Shown: piece after piece, positions 1 to 8,145 of the stretch | Layout of the letters: each line of letters begins with the position of its first letter | Numbering within the stretch: the first letter of the stretch is position 1 | DNA from: Collinsella sp. | GTDB taxonomy: Bacteria; Actinomycetota; Coriobacteriia; Coriobacteriales; Coriobacteriaceae | Reading direction: 5' to 3' | NCBI GenBank assembly: GCA_019419555.1 | Contig: DXZR01000036.1 | Span: forward strand, 1-22,625 | Length of the DNA stretch: 22,625 nt | Translations under genes and position numbers: made by a program | The notes under the pieces: generated by a model | Seen by the model: only the letters and a program-made list of their open reading frames with translations | The model's database searches: none | What the model was told of the DNA's origin: nothing

Positions 1-395
1 GGACGGGCGGGCTGCTTGGACTGTGCGGGCGGTACCGTAAACGTGCGGACCGGTGTGCGCAGACCCTCGACGGGCTCGGCGCCGCTGGCATCCAGATACG
101 CTAGCGCCGTGGCGATGGCGTGCTTGCACATGCCGGAATAGCGGAAGGCGGCGGGGCAATCGCAGTCGTAGTCGATAACCTCGTGCTCGTCCATGTCGAG
201 CGCCACGTGCGTCTTGTACAGGTCGCCGCGCGAGCCGCGCACCGAGCCCTCGATAGTCACATTTTTGGAGAAGCGCGAGCCGGAGTCCTCAAACGACAGC
301 ACGGCGCCGTTGAGCATGAGCGAGCGCCCCTTCATAAAGGTACTGCTGAGCGCCGCCTCCTTACGAAGCGCCTGCGCAAACGTCCCCTGCGCCAT
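1..395 (-). CDS. SWIM zinc-finger protein, N-terminal part (probable SNF2-family helicase), cut by window edge
   Basis: The reading frame starts at ATG 395-393 and runs off the left edge, so only about 131 residues are visible. The start is supported by GGAGGAAG just upstream on the minus strand. Residues 78-92 contain the SWIM zinc-finger pattern C-x-C-x9-C-x-H (DCDCPAAFRYSGMCKH), with ligands C78, C80, C90 and H92. In bacteria this N-terminal SWIM module usually precedes a SNF2/DEAD-box helicase of about 1000 residues that acts on DNA-protein complexes. The ATPase part would lie outside the window, so the helicase assignment is inference from family architecture, while the SWIM finger is seen directly. 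The gene lies downstream of dnaE on the same strand, separated by a 135-bp spacer that holds a large palindrome. A standalone SWIM-domain protein is the main alternative. Confidence 0.8.
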   Translation of the reverse strand, partial: MAQGTFAQALRKEAALSSTFMKGRSLMLNGAVLSFEDSGSRFSKNVTIEGSVRGSRGDLYKTHVALDMDEHEVIDYDCDCPAAFRYSGMCKHAIATALAYLDASGAEPVEGLRTPVRTFTVPPAQSKQPAR

Positions 396-418
396 CACTT
401 CCTCCAATCTCGCATGCC

Positions 419-531
419 AAATGATTTTTCTGGGACGGGGATGAAAAAATCATTCCCGTCCCAGAAAGACTGGTCTTCCGCCACACGTCACCCAAAATGA
501 TTTTTTAATCCCCGTCCCAGAAAAATCATTT
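419..531. repeat. Long intergenic inverted repeat (36-bp arms) between dnaE and the SWIM gene
   Basis: Arms 419-454 and 496-531 are reverse complements with a single mismatch (443 versus 507), separated by a 41-nt loop. Each arm is itself partly symmetrical: it begins AATGATTTTT and ends AAAAAATCATT around a TCTGGGACGGGGA core. A competing 13-bp hairpin is possible between 427-439 and 455-467. The right arm touches the dnaE stop codon (531-533). It may serve as a transcription barrier after dnaE or be a non-autonomous repeat. It shares a GGGACGG core with other intergenic repeats in the window. Confidence 0.85.
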
Positions 532-3500
532 TAGATCACCGTCACTCTGCCCTGGTTACCCACAATGGCCTTGGCCTCGGCCAGCAGCGGAATCGAGCGT
601 GCATTGACCTTGGCCGGCACCTCGGCACGCAGCACACGCCCGTCCACCTGCTCGATAAAGATCTCCACGCGGTCGCCGCCCGGGTTGGCGGTAAGCACCG
701 TGGCAAGACGCGCCATATTGCCCTGGCTAAAGCGGCTGTTGGGCACCATGACCTCAAACACCTTGGGCTTGTTGTTCTCCTCATTAAGCTCCAGTGGCAC
801 GATCTCCTGCGCGATGATCTGATCGCCGCGGTCCGAGCGCTCAAGCTTGCCCTTAATGCGCACAAACGCATCGGACAGCTGCGCGCCGGTCTCGGGATCG
901 ACCTCGCCGTACAGGTACCCCTCGGCCTCCTTGTAGGTCTTGGGGAACACCACGACTGTGGCCTCACCTTCCATGTCCTCGAGCTGCACGATGCCCATGG
1001 GGTCACCGTTTTTGGTCACGCGCTTGGACACGCTCGAGACCATACCGGCCCACCACAGCGCCTTGCCCTCGGGAATCTCCTGGTTGATGGTACCGCCCGT
1101 GGGGTTTTGCACCTCGTAACCGGTGTCGATCTGCGAGAACGAGAAGTCGCGCGCCTTGGCTAGCGCATACTCAAACGGGCGCAACGGGTGGTCCGAGACA
1201 TAGATGCCCAGAACCTCCTTCTCCTGGCTCAGCTTAAGGTGGCGGTCCCACTCCTGGCCGTCCGGATCGGGCACGCTCACCTCAAAGCCCGAGCCCTCAA
1301 CGTCGCCGAACATATCGAAGAACGACGTCTGGCCGCTCGCGCGATCCTTTTGGCGCTTCACGGCGGCATCGATGATGTTCTCGGGGTTGTTCTTATCCAC
1401 AAAGTGCATCATCTGGCGACGCGGATACCCCGTGGAGTCGAAGGCGCCTGCCTTGATCAGCGATTCGATCACGCGGCGGTTTGCCTGGCTCGAGTCCACG
1501 CGCTCGACAAAGTCGTGCAGTGTCTTAAACGGGCCGCCCGCCTCGCGCTCGGCGATAATCGCCTGCGCCACGCCGGTGCCCACGCCGCGGATGCCGGCCA
1601 GACCAAAGCGCACGCCCTCCTTGGTAGCCGTGAACTCGGTACCGGACTCGTTGACATCTGGCGAAAGCACGGGGATGCCGTCGTGGCGGCACGCCGAGAC
1701 GTAGTGAACGATCTTGTCGGTCTTGCCCGTGTAGGACGTCAGAACGGCCGCCATGTACTCGTGCGGATAATGCGCCTTGAGCCACGCCGTCTGCATAACC
1801 AGGATGGCGTAGCCGGCGGAGTGCGACTTGTTGAAGGCGTAGGACGCGAACTCGAGAACATCGTCCCAAATCTTCTGGGCGACCTCGCGCGTGTAGTTGT
1901 TCTTGATAGCGCCGTTCATCCAGTGGTCGTAGGTGGTCTCGTCCGAGCCATCCTCCCAGTGGAGCACCGTCGACGTGAGCAGCTTGATCTTCTTCTTAGC
2001 CACGGGCTTGCGGATACGCGAGTCCGATTCGCCCTTGGAGAAGCCGCACATCTCGACGGAGATGAGCATAACCTGCTCCTGATAGACCATGGTGCCGTAG
2101 GTTTCGCCCAGGATGTCGTCCAGGCGGTCGTCGTAGGAGACCGCCGGCTCCTTGCCGTTCATACGGTTGATGTAGGACGAGACCATGCCGGCGCCCAGCG
2201 GGCCCGGGCGGTACAGAGCGATCAATGCTACGACGTGCTTGTACTCGGTGGGCTTCATGTTCTTGATCGTGGCCGTCATGCCGGCGGACTCGACCTGGAA
2301 GACGCCGGCGGTGTGGCCGGAGCCCATGAGCTTAAAGATCTCGGGATCGTCAAAGGGAATCTCTTCCTCTTTGATGTCGATGCCGAAGTTCTTTTTGATG
2401 TTTGCCTTGGCCTTGGAGATAACCGTCAGCGTGCGCAGGCCCAGGAAGTCCATCTTGAGCAGGCCCATGTCGGCAACGGTATGGCCCTCGTACTGGGTAA
2501 TCTCGACGCCGCCCTTGGTGTCGAGCTTGGTGGGCACATGCTCGTTGACGGGGTCGCGGCAGATCAGAACGGCGCACGCGTGCACGCCCTCGCCACGGGT
2601 GAGGCCCTCGATCGAGAGCGCCGTGTCGATGATGCGGCGGGCGTCGTCGTCCTTTTTATAGGCCTCGGCAAAATCGGGGTTAAACAGATCCTCTTTGCCG
2701 GGTTGCTTTTCGAGCACCTGCTTGAGCTTGACCTTGGGGTCGCTCGAGACCATCTTGGACAGGCGCTGGCCCATGTAGACCGGGTAGTCCAGGACGCGCG
2801 CGGCGTCGTTGATGGCCTGCTTGGCCTTGATGGTCGAGTAGGTGATGACGTGGGTGACCTTCTCGGGGCCGTAGAGCTGGCGAACGTGCTCCACGACCTC
2901 GAGGCGCCGTTCATCGTCGAAGTCCATATCGATATCGGGCATCTCGGTACGCTGCGGGGACAGGAACCTCTCGAACATCAGGCCGTTCTCGAGCGGGTCG
3001 AACGCGGTGATGTTCATGGCGTAGGCGACGATAGCGCCGGCGGCCGAGCCACGGCCGGGGCCGACGCCGATGCCGTTGTCCTTGGCCCATTGCACGTACT
3101 CGGCAACGATGAGGAAGTAGGCGGCAAAGCCCTTGTCGCAGATGACCTTGTATTCGTACTCAAAGCGCTCTTTGATGTTGACGCCGCCGATCTCGCGCGT
3201 GGCCCAGTCGTCACCGTAGTGCTGGCGCAGGCCTTTCTCGCACTCGCGGCGGAACTGGCTCTCGTGCGTCTCGCCGGGATCGAGCAACGGGAATCGCGGC
3301 AATATGATGGAGTCCCAGTCCAGCTCAACGTAGCACTTGTCAGCAATCTCGAGCGTGTTGTCGCAGGCCTCGGGGCAATACGGGAACATCGCCCGCATCT
3401 CCTCCTCGGTCTTCATGTAAAACTCCGAGCCGGTCATGCGCATGCGGTTGGGGTCGTCGACCTTGGCATTCATACCAATGCACATGATGACGTCCTGCAC

Positions 3501-4334
3501 GGGCGCATCCTCGCGGCGCAGGTAGTGGAAGTCGTTGGTGGCGATGACCTTGACGCCCACCTGCTTGGCGATGTCGATGAGCGTGCGGTCCATCTGCTCG
3601 TCAGTCAGGCCGTTGTCGGTGGTGATGCCGTGTTCCTGGATCTCGATGTAGAAGTCACCGGGCTCGAAGGTATCACGGAAGGTCTCGGCCCACTTGATGG
3701 CGCCTTCCATGTCGCCGCGGTCGATGTATTTGGGGATGATGCCCGCGATACAGGCGCTCGTGCAGATCATGCCCTTGGCATGGCGGCGCAGGTTGTCGAG
3801 CGTCACGCGCGGCTTGTAGTAAAAGCCCTGCACGGCGGCCTCGGAGACCGTCTGCATTAGGTTGACGTAGCCCTCCTGATCCTTGGCCAGAAGGATCATG
3901 TGGTAGAGCTCGGGCTTGTGGTCGCGGGCAAGGGTCTCGTCCGGCGTAAAGTAGACCTCGCAGCCAAAGATGGGCTTGATGACCAGGGGCGGTTTGAGCT
4001 CGTCGATGTTGCCCTTCTCGTCCCACATGGCCATGTCTTTGACGTACTGGGCATGCTCGCGCGGGTTTTCCTCGGGATCGGGCTCCACCAGCTCGTCGCG
4101 GCGGTCCTTTTCCAAGAAGGCCTTGTCGTGGCTCCAGGTTTTGTACTCGGGCGTGTTGTGATTGACGGCGTCGCAGGCCAGCGCCAGGTCGGGCACGCCA
4201 TACATGTAGCCGTGGTCGGTAATGGCCACGGCGGGCATGCCAAGTTCAACGGCACGATTGACCATATCCTGGATACGGGTTGCGCCGTCGAGCATGGAGA
4301 AAACAGTGTGATTGTGCAGATGGACGAATGCCAT
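531..4334 (-). CDS. dnaE: DNA polymerase III subunit alpha (DnaE)
   Basis: This is the replicative DNA polymerase catalytic subunit (family C), 1267 residues, typical length for DnaE1. The N-terminal PHP domain shows HLHNHT (residues 5-10), AITDHG near 38 and NDFHYLRRED near 270. Its metal-binding residues therefore look intact, which fits an active proofreading PHP domain (inference). GVGPGRGSAAG near 420 and PDIDMDFDDERR near 465 carry the polymerase core, and the invariant acidic residues are present. A helix-hairpin-helix (GLAGIRGVGTG, about 905) and a C-terminal OB-fold region follow. The start ATG 4334-4332 is preceded by GGAGCT. A weak possible -10 (TAAAAT on the minus strand, 4379-4374) lies upstream. 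It is transcribed away from the addBA operon, from which a palindrome separates it. I see no frame disruption. Confidence 0.97.
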   Translation of the reverse strand: MAFVHLHNHTVFSMLDGATRIQDMVNRAVELGMPAVAITDHGYMYGVPDLALACDAVNHNTPEYKTWSHDKAFLEKDRRDELVEPDPEENPREHAQYVKDMAMWDEKGNIDELKPPLVIKPIFGCEVYFTPDETLARDHKPELYHMILLAKDQEGYVNLMQTVSEAAVQGFYYKPRVTLDNLRRHAKGMICTSACIAGIIPKYIDRGDMEGAIKWAETFRDTFEPGDFYIEIQEHGITTDNGLTDEQMDRTLIDIAKQVGVKVIATNDFHYLRREDAPVQDVIMCIGMNAKVDDPNRMRMTGSEFYMKTEEEMRAMFPYCPEACDNTLEIADKCYVELDWDSIILPRFPLLDPGETHESQFRRECEKGLRQHYGDDWATREIGGVNIKERFEYEYKVICDKGFAAYFLIVAEYVQWAKDNGIGVGPGRGSAAGAIVAYAMNITAFDPLENGLMFERFLSPQRTEMPDIDMDFDDERRLEVVEHVRQLYGPEKVTHVITYSTIKAKQAINDAARVLDYPVYMGQRLSKMVSSDPKVKLKQVLEKQPGKEDLFNPDFAEAYKKDDDARRIIDTALSIEGLTRGEGVHACAVLICRDPVNEHVPTKLDTKGGVEITQYEGHTVADMGLLKMDFLGLRTLTVISKAKANIKKNFGIDIKEEEIPFDDPEIFKLMGSGHTAGVFQVESAGMTATIKNMKPTEYKHVVALIALYRPGPLGAGMVSSYINRMNGKEPAVSYDDRLDDILGETYGTMVYQEQVMLISVEMCGFSKGESDSRIRKPVAKKKIKLLTSTVLHWEDGSDETTYDHWMNGAIKNNYTREVAQKIWDDVLEFASYAFNKSHSAGYAILVMQTAWLKAHYPHEYMAAVLTSYTGKTDKIVHYVSACRHDGIPVLSPDVNESGTEFTATKEGVRFGLAGIRGVGTGVAQAIIAEREAGGPFKTLHDFVERVDSSQANRRVIESLIKAGAFDSTGYPRRQMMHFVDKNNPENIIDAAVKRQKDRASGQTSFFDMFGDVEGSGFEVSVPDPDGQEWDRHLKLSQEKEVLGIYVSDHPLRPFEYALAKARDFSFSQIDTGYEVQNPTGGTINQEIPEGKALWWAGMVSSVSKRVTKNGDPMGIVQLEDMEGEATVVVFPKTYKEAEGYLYGEVDPETGAQLSDAFVRIKGKLERSDRGDQIIAQEIVPLELNEENNKPKVFEVMVPNSRFSQGNMARLATVLTANPGGDRVEIFIEQVDGRVLRAEVPAKVNARSIPLLAEAKAIVGNQGRVTVI

Positions 4335-4435
4335 GTGATGAGCTCCGATGCGGGTTCGTGTTCTGACTGAACGATTTTACCGCACGGCACGGACAGCACC
4401 CGAACCTAGCCAAACCAACACGGCTCCTCTTGCAG

Positions 4436-4497
4436 TTGCGGTGAAATGCGGACTGTTTGGCGGCTTTTTGGCCAAAACAGTCCGTATTCCACCGCAA
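4436..4497. repeat. Intergenic inverted repeat, family TTGCGGTGAAAT...GGACTGTTT (copy 1)
   Basis: Arms 4436-4458 and 4475-4497 are 23-nt reverse complements with two mismatches and a 16-nt loop. The arms begin TTGCGGTG and end GGACTGTTT. The same 23-nt arm recurs almost identically at 15506-15568, so this is a dispersed repeat and not just a local terminator. It lies between the stop of addA and the start of dnaE, both on the minus strand. No oligo-T tail follows on either strand. Confidence 0.85.
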
Positions 4498-4509
4498 GTT
4501 ATCTGAGGG

Positions 4510-7500
4510 CTAGAAGTTGTAGGTGACCACTTGAGGTTCGGCGGGTTCGACGAAGAGGGTCGGATCCGGCTGCTCCACGCGGACGAACTTGACGGTCACG
4601 GCCTCAAAGCCCGCCTTGTGCAACACGTCGGCGTAAACGCGCGCCTGCAGGGCGTGCTTCTCGAGCAGCTGGTCCGGCGTCTCGTCCGGCGTGCCGCCCG
4701 TCTTGTAATCAATGACCAGGGCGCGCGACGGATCGGCCGGGTCGGTGGCCAGTGCATCGATGGCGCCCTCGGCATAGGCACCGTAGCGAGCGATGTCCTC
4801 GTCCTCGCAGCCCAGCGAAAAGAACGGCACCTCGGCGCGAACGCACGGCCACGCGAGCAGATCGGCACGAACAGCCGACTTGAGCCAGCGGTTCAGGGCA
4901 ACGTCGAAGCGTTCGCGCTGCTCCGGCGTCAGGCGCCACAGGCGCGCCAGAGCATCGGCACGCTCAGCGGGCAGCGCATCGGAACCCATCTCGATCAGCC
5001 ACTGGCAGGCGGCATGGAACGCCGAGCCCAGCGCCATGGGGTTGCCGGCGGGCTCGACAGCGGCCACGTCCGCATCCGTCATCTCGGAACCATCCGACTC
5101 CGCATCATCGCCAGCCTCGTCCATGGGCACACGCGCCTCGGCGGCACGGTCCTCTGTCTCGGCATGGAGCGCCGCGGCGATTGACGAGTAGCTATACGAG
5201 TCACGCACCGGAAATGGACAGATGCCCATGCGCACGCCCACTGCCTGGGGATACACAAGCTCAAACGAATCGGGCTTGGGGTCGGCAGGACCAGGGACGA
5301 TTGTACTGGCCGAATCGTCGGCAGCATCTGCATCGGCATCGCCGCGGACAAGCCTGCCCTCGACATCCAGCGAAGCGTTGGCCTCAAACGCCTGCTCGCC
5401 AAAGGTAAAGCCCGCGAGCGAGATGAGCTCGTAGTCGCCCGGCTTGGAGTTGTCGAACACCAAACGGTCGCTATCGAGCTGCGGCATGTCCAGAGCGTCC
5501 GTCGGCAGAATGCGGCGCAGGACATCGTAGGTCAGATCCGTCTCGACATCGAAGGTCGGCGCCGCCACCTTGCCGCGGCTCACGCCGGCATCCATCGCCA
5601 AGATCACCAGCTCGCGCGCACGCGTCATGGCGACATAGAGCAGACGAGCCCGCTCCTCGAGCGAAAGCTGCAGGTCGTCGTTGCGCAGGCGAACGAATGC
5701 CTCGGCGGGAGAACCCGTCGCGCAGACATCCTCCATGAGCTCCGGCGGTAGCCACAGCGACGTGCCCTTGCCCTTAAACGCGTGCTCAAACTGCTTTTTG
5801 ACGTCGTCGCCCTTCACAAAGGTTCCGTCGGTGAGCTTAACGCCGTCGAAGCGTGCCGGCAGCGCCACGACCTGCGCTCCTCCCTCGACGCGACCCATCT
5901 GTGCCGCACCCGAGGGCTTACGCACGCCAAAGCACTCGGCGACCGCCACGACCGGATATTCCAGACCCTTAGAGGCGTGAACCGTCATGATGCGCACCGC
6001 GCCGTCGCCCTCCTCGTTGAGGGCACCCGGGGCTTCCTTGCCCGCCAAGAAGCGGTCGAAGGCCAGCGCGATGGAACGCGGCGAGTTACCGAACTCGGCC
6101 TCCGCCTCGGCCACGGCGTCGAGCGCCTTGAGCACGTTGGCGGCAATGGCCTTGCCTTCGGGACCGCGCTGTGCCAGACGCACAAACCAGCCGGAGGCGT
6201 TGACCACGTCGCGCGCGATGGCGGCGAACGAATCGCGGCCCACGCGACGAAGCGCATACCGCAGCACCTCGCGGGCGCGCGTCACCAGCGGCAAGTCTTG
6301 CAAACCCGGCACGTCGAAATCACTCATGATGCCCGCATCGATGTTGCGGCGCGACGTCTCGCCTGTCTGCTCGTCGAGTTTGGTCGCCAGCGCCAGGAAC
6401 TCCTGGGCGCCGAGCGCAAACATCGGCGAGGCGAGCAGCGGCATAAGGCCCTGCGCCGTATCGGCCGGATTGGCGAGCGCGCAGACCAGGGCACGCACCG
6501 TCTGCACCTCGGCAGCCTGGGCAAAGACCGAGCCGCCCGCGATGACGCAGTCGAGCCCCTGATCGCGGAAAGCCTGCGCGTAGACATCTGCGTTGGTCAT
6601 GCGGCCCAGCAGCAGCACCATGCCGCCCTGGGGCTGGCCGGCATCGGCAAGTGCGCGGAAGCGTTCGGCGATCGCACGGGCCTTGGCCTGCGTGCGCTCC
6701 TGCGTACTGCCGCCGGCAACAAAGAGGGCCTGGCGACGCGAGGCGTCCGCCACCAGCGTGTCCTTGCGGCCGTCGCTCGCCTCAAGATCCAAAAAGCCCT
6801 GCATCAGGCCGCCATCGTCGCCATCAAAGACGCGCGCCACGTAACGCAGCACCTCGTCATGGCTGCGGAAGTTGCGCACGAGCTTAACGAGCTCGCCAGC
6901 AGGGGCGTCGGCCGCGGCAGTCGCCTCGGGCGCGGTAGACGAGCCCACCTTGCGCTCCTGGCGACGGAAGACCTCGACCTCGGCGCCGCGGAAGCGGTAG
7001 ATCGACTGCTGCGCATCGCCCACGGTACAAAGCGCACGCTCCCCCGCGCCGGTCAGGTAACGGATCAGGTCGACCTGCATCTGGTCGGTATCCTGGAACT
7101 CGTCGATCATGACCATCTTAAAGCGGCCCTCGTAGGCGGCTCGGATGGCGGGATAATCGCGCAGCGCCTCATATGCCATGCGCAGCAGATCGTTATTGTC
7201 GAGCGCGGACTGGTCGGCCTTGAGCGCACGGTACTCCGCCTCCACGGAACGGGCCAGGCCCACCAGCGCATCGAGCGCCGGGCCACCGCAGGCAAGCACG
7301 ATATTGATAAACGCATCGGCGGCCTCGGCCTTGAGCAGCTCGGCTTGCTCCTTAGGGAATGCCTTGCTCGCGCGCGGCATGGTGCACGACATCATGAGTC
7401 GCGCCGCATCGGCCATGGTCTTGCCGCTCGCCTCGAACGCGTCGATGGCATCGAGCGCCGCCTGCGCCTTCTCGGTCGAGGCCTTGCTCGCACCCAGCGC

Positions 7501-8142
7501 CGCGCGATAGGCATCGGCGAGTGCCGAGGTATCGGCCTGGCCGCGCGCCACGCGCACGTCGTCCATACCGCCCGGCAACTGGCTCGACAGCTCCAGCAGG
7601 TCGCGCACCAGACCCTTGATGGTCGTACCGCCGCCAAAGGAACCGCCCTCGCCCGCCATGGGATACCAGGCATAGAGGGCCTTGAGCGATGCCGCGAGCT
7701 CGGGGGCGGCATCGGGTGCCGTCGCGCGACCCAGCACATGCTCAACAGCCTGATCCATGAGCTCGTCGGTATCGGTGAGCACCGTGAACTCGGGGTCGAT
7801 GCCCAGCTCCAGCGCGTGCGCGCGCAGGATACGCGAGCACATGCCGTGAATGGTCGAAATCCACGCGTCGTCGACGGTCAGTGCTTCCTCGTCCATACCC
7901 TCGTCGATAAGCGCACGGCGCACGCGGTCGCGGATCTCGGCCGCGGCATCCTTGGTAAAGGTGATGGCGAGTACCTGGTCCAGATGCTCGACGAACGGAC
8001 CGGATTCGGGCGAGAGCGCATAGACGATGCGGCGCGTGAGGGTAAAGGTCTTACCCGAACCGGCGCCCGCCGAGACAAACAGCGGGCGGTCGAGCGTTTT
8101 GACAATCTGCAGCTGTTGCGGCATCAAAGTCGAAAGATCCAT
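4510..8142 (-). CDS. addA: AddA-like UvrD/Rep helicase-nuclease
   Basis: This is the helicase-nuclease subunit of an AddAB/RecBCD-type enzyme that processes double-strand DNA ends for recombination repair, 1210 residues. Superfamily 1A motifs appear in order: Walker A SAGAGSGKT (24-32), motif II DEFQDTDQ (about 345), motif III VGDAQQSIYRFRG (about 375), motif V MTVHASKGLEYP (about 720) and motif VI LLYVAMTRARE (about 835). A C-terminal PD-(D/E)xK nuclease motif follows (ALVIDYKTGG, about 1140, with the downstream LQARVYADVL segment). Both ATPase and nuclease therefore look active. The start ATG 8142-8140 lies 3 bp after the addB stop, and its ribosome site AAGGAGGG is inside the 3' end of addB, which shows a coupled operon. 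A low-complexity acidic stretch around residues 960-1020 is a likely linker. A generic UvrD-helicase label is the alternative. Confidence 0.93.
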   Translation of the reverse strand: MDLSTLMPQQLQIVKTLDRPLFVSAGAGSGKTFTLTRRIVYALSPESGPFVEHLDQVLAITFTKDAAAEIRDRVRRALIDEGMDEEALTVDDAWISTIHGMCSRILRAHALELGIDPEFTVLTDTDELMDQAVEHVLGRATAPDAAPELAASLKALYAWYPMAGEGGSFGGGTTIKGLVRDLLELSSQLPGGMDDVRVARGQADTSALADAYRAALGASKASTEKAQAALDAIDAFEASGKTMADAARLMMSCTMPRASKAFPKEQAELLKAEAADAFINIVLACGGPALDALVGLARSVEAEYRALKADQSALDNNDLLRMAYEALRDYPAIRAAYEGRFKMVMIDEFQDTDQMQVDLIRYLTGAGERALCTVGDAQQSIYRFRGAEVEVFRRQERKVGSSTAPEATAAADAPAGELVKLVRNFRSHDEVLRYVARVFDGDDGGLMQGFLDLEASDGRKDTLVADASRRQALFVAGGSTQERTQAKARAIAERFRALADAGQPQGGMVLLLGRMTNADVYAQAFRDQGLDCVIAGGSVFAQAAEVQTVRALVCALANPADTAQGLMPLLASPMFALGAQEFLALATKLDEQTGETSRRNIDAGIMSDFDVPGLQDLPLVTRAREVLRYALRRVGRDSFAAIARDVVNASGWFVRLAQRGPEGKAIAANVLKALDAVAEAEAEFGNSPRSIALAFDRFLAGKEAPGALNEEGDGAVRIMTVHASKGLEYPVVAVAECFGVRKPSGAAQMGRVEGGAQVVALPARFDGVKLTDGTFVKGDDVKKQFEHAFKGKGTSLWLPPELMEDVCATGSPAEAFVRLRNDDLQLSLEERARLLYVAMTRARELVILAMDAGVSRGKVAAPTFDVETDLTYDVLRRILPTDALDMPQLDSDRLVFDNSKPGDYELISLAGFTFGEQAFEANASLDVEGRLVRGDADADAADDSASTIVPGPADPKPDSFELVYPQAVGVRMGICPFPVRDSYSYSSIAAALHAETEDRAAEARVPMDEAGDDAESDGSEMTDADVAAVEPAGNPMALGSAFHAACQWLIEMGSDALPAERADALARLWRLTPEQRERFDVALNRWLKSAVRADLLAWPCVRAEVPFFSLGCEDEDIARYGAYAEGAIDALATDPADPSRALVIDYKTGGTPDETPDQLLEKHALQARVYADVLHKAGFEAVTVKFVRVEQPDPTLFVEPAEPQVVTYNF

Positions 8143-8145
8143 GGT

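Noticed and set aside
1188..3860. Plus-strand open frame of 890 codons inside dnaE
   Set aside because: Antisense shadow of dnaE, rich in Val, His and Asp without recognisable domains.
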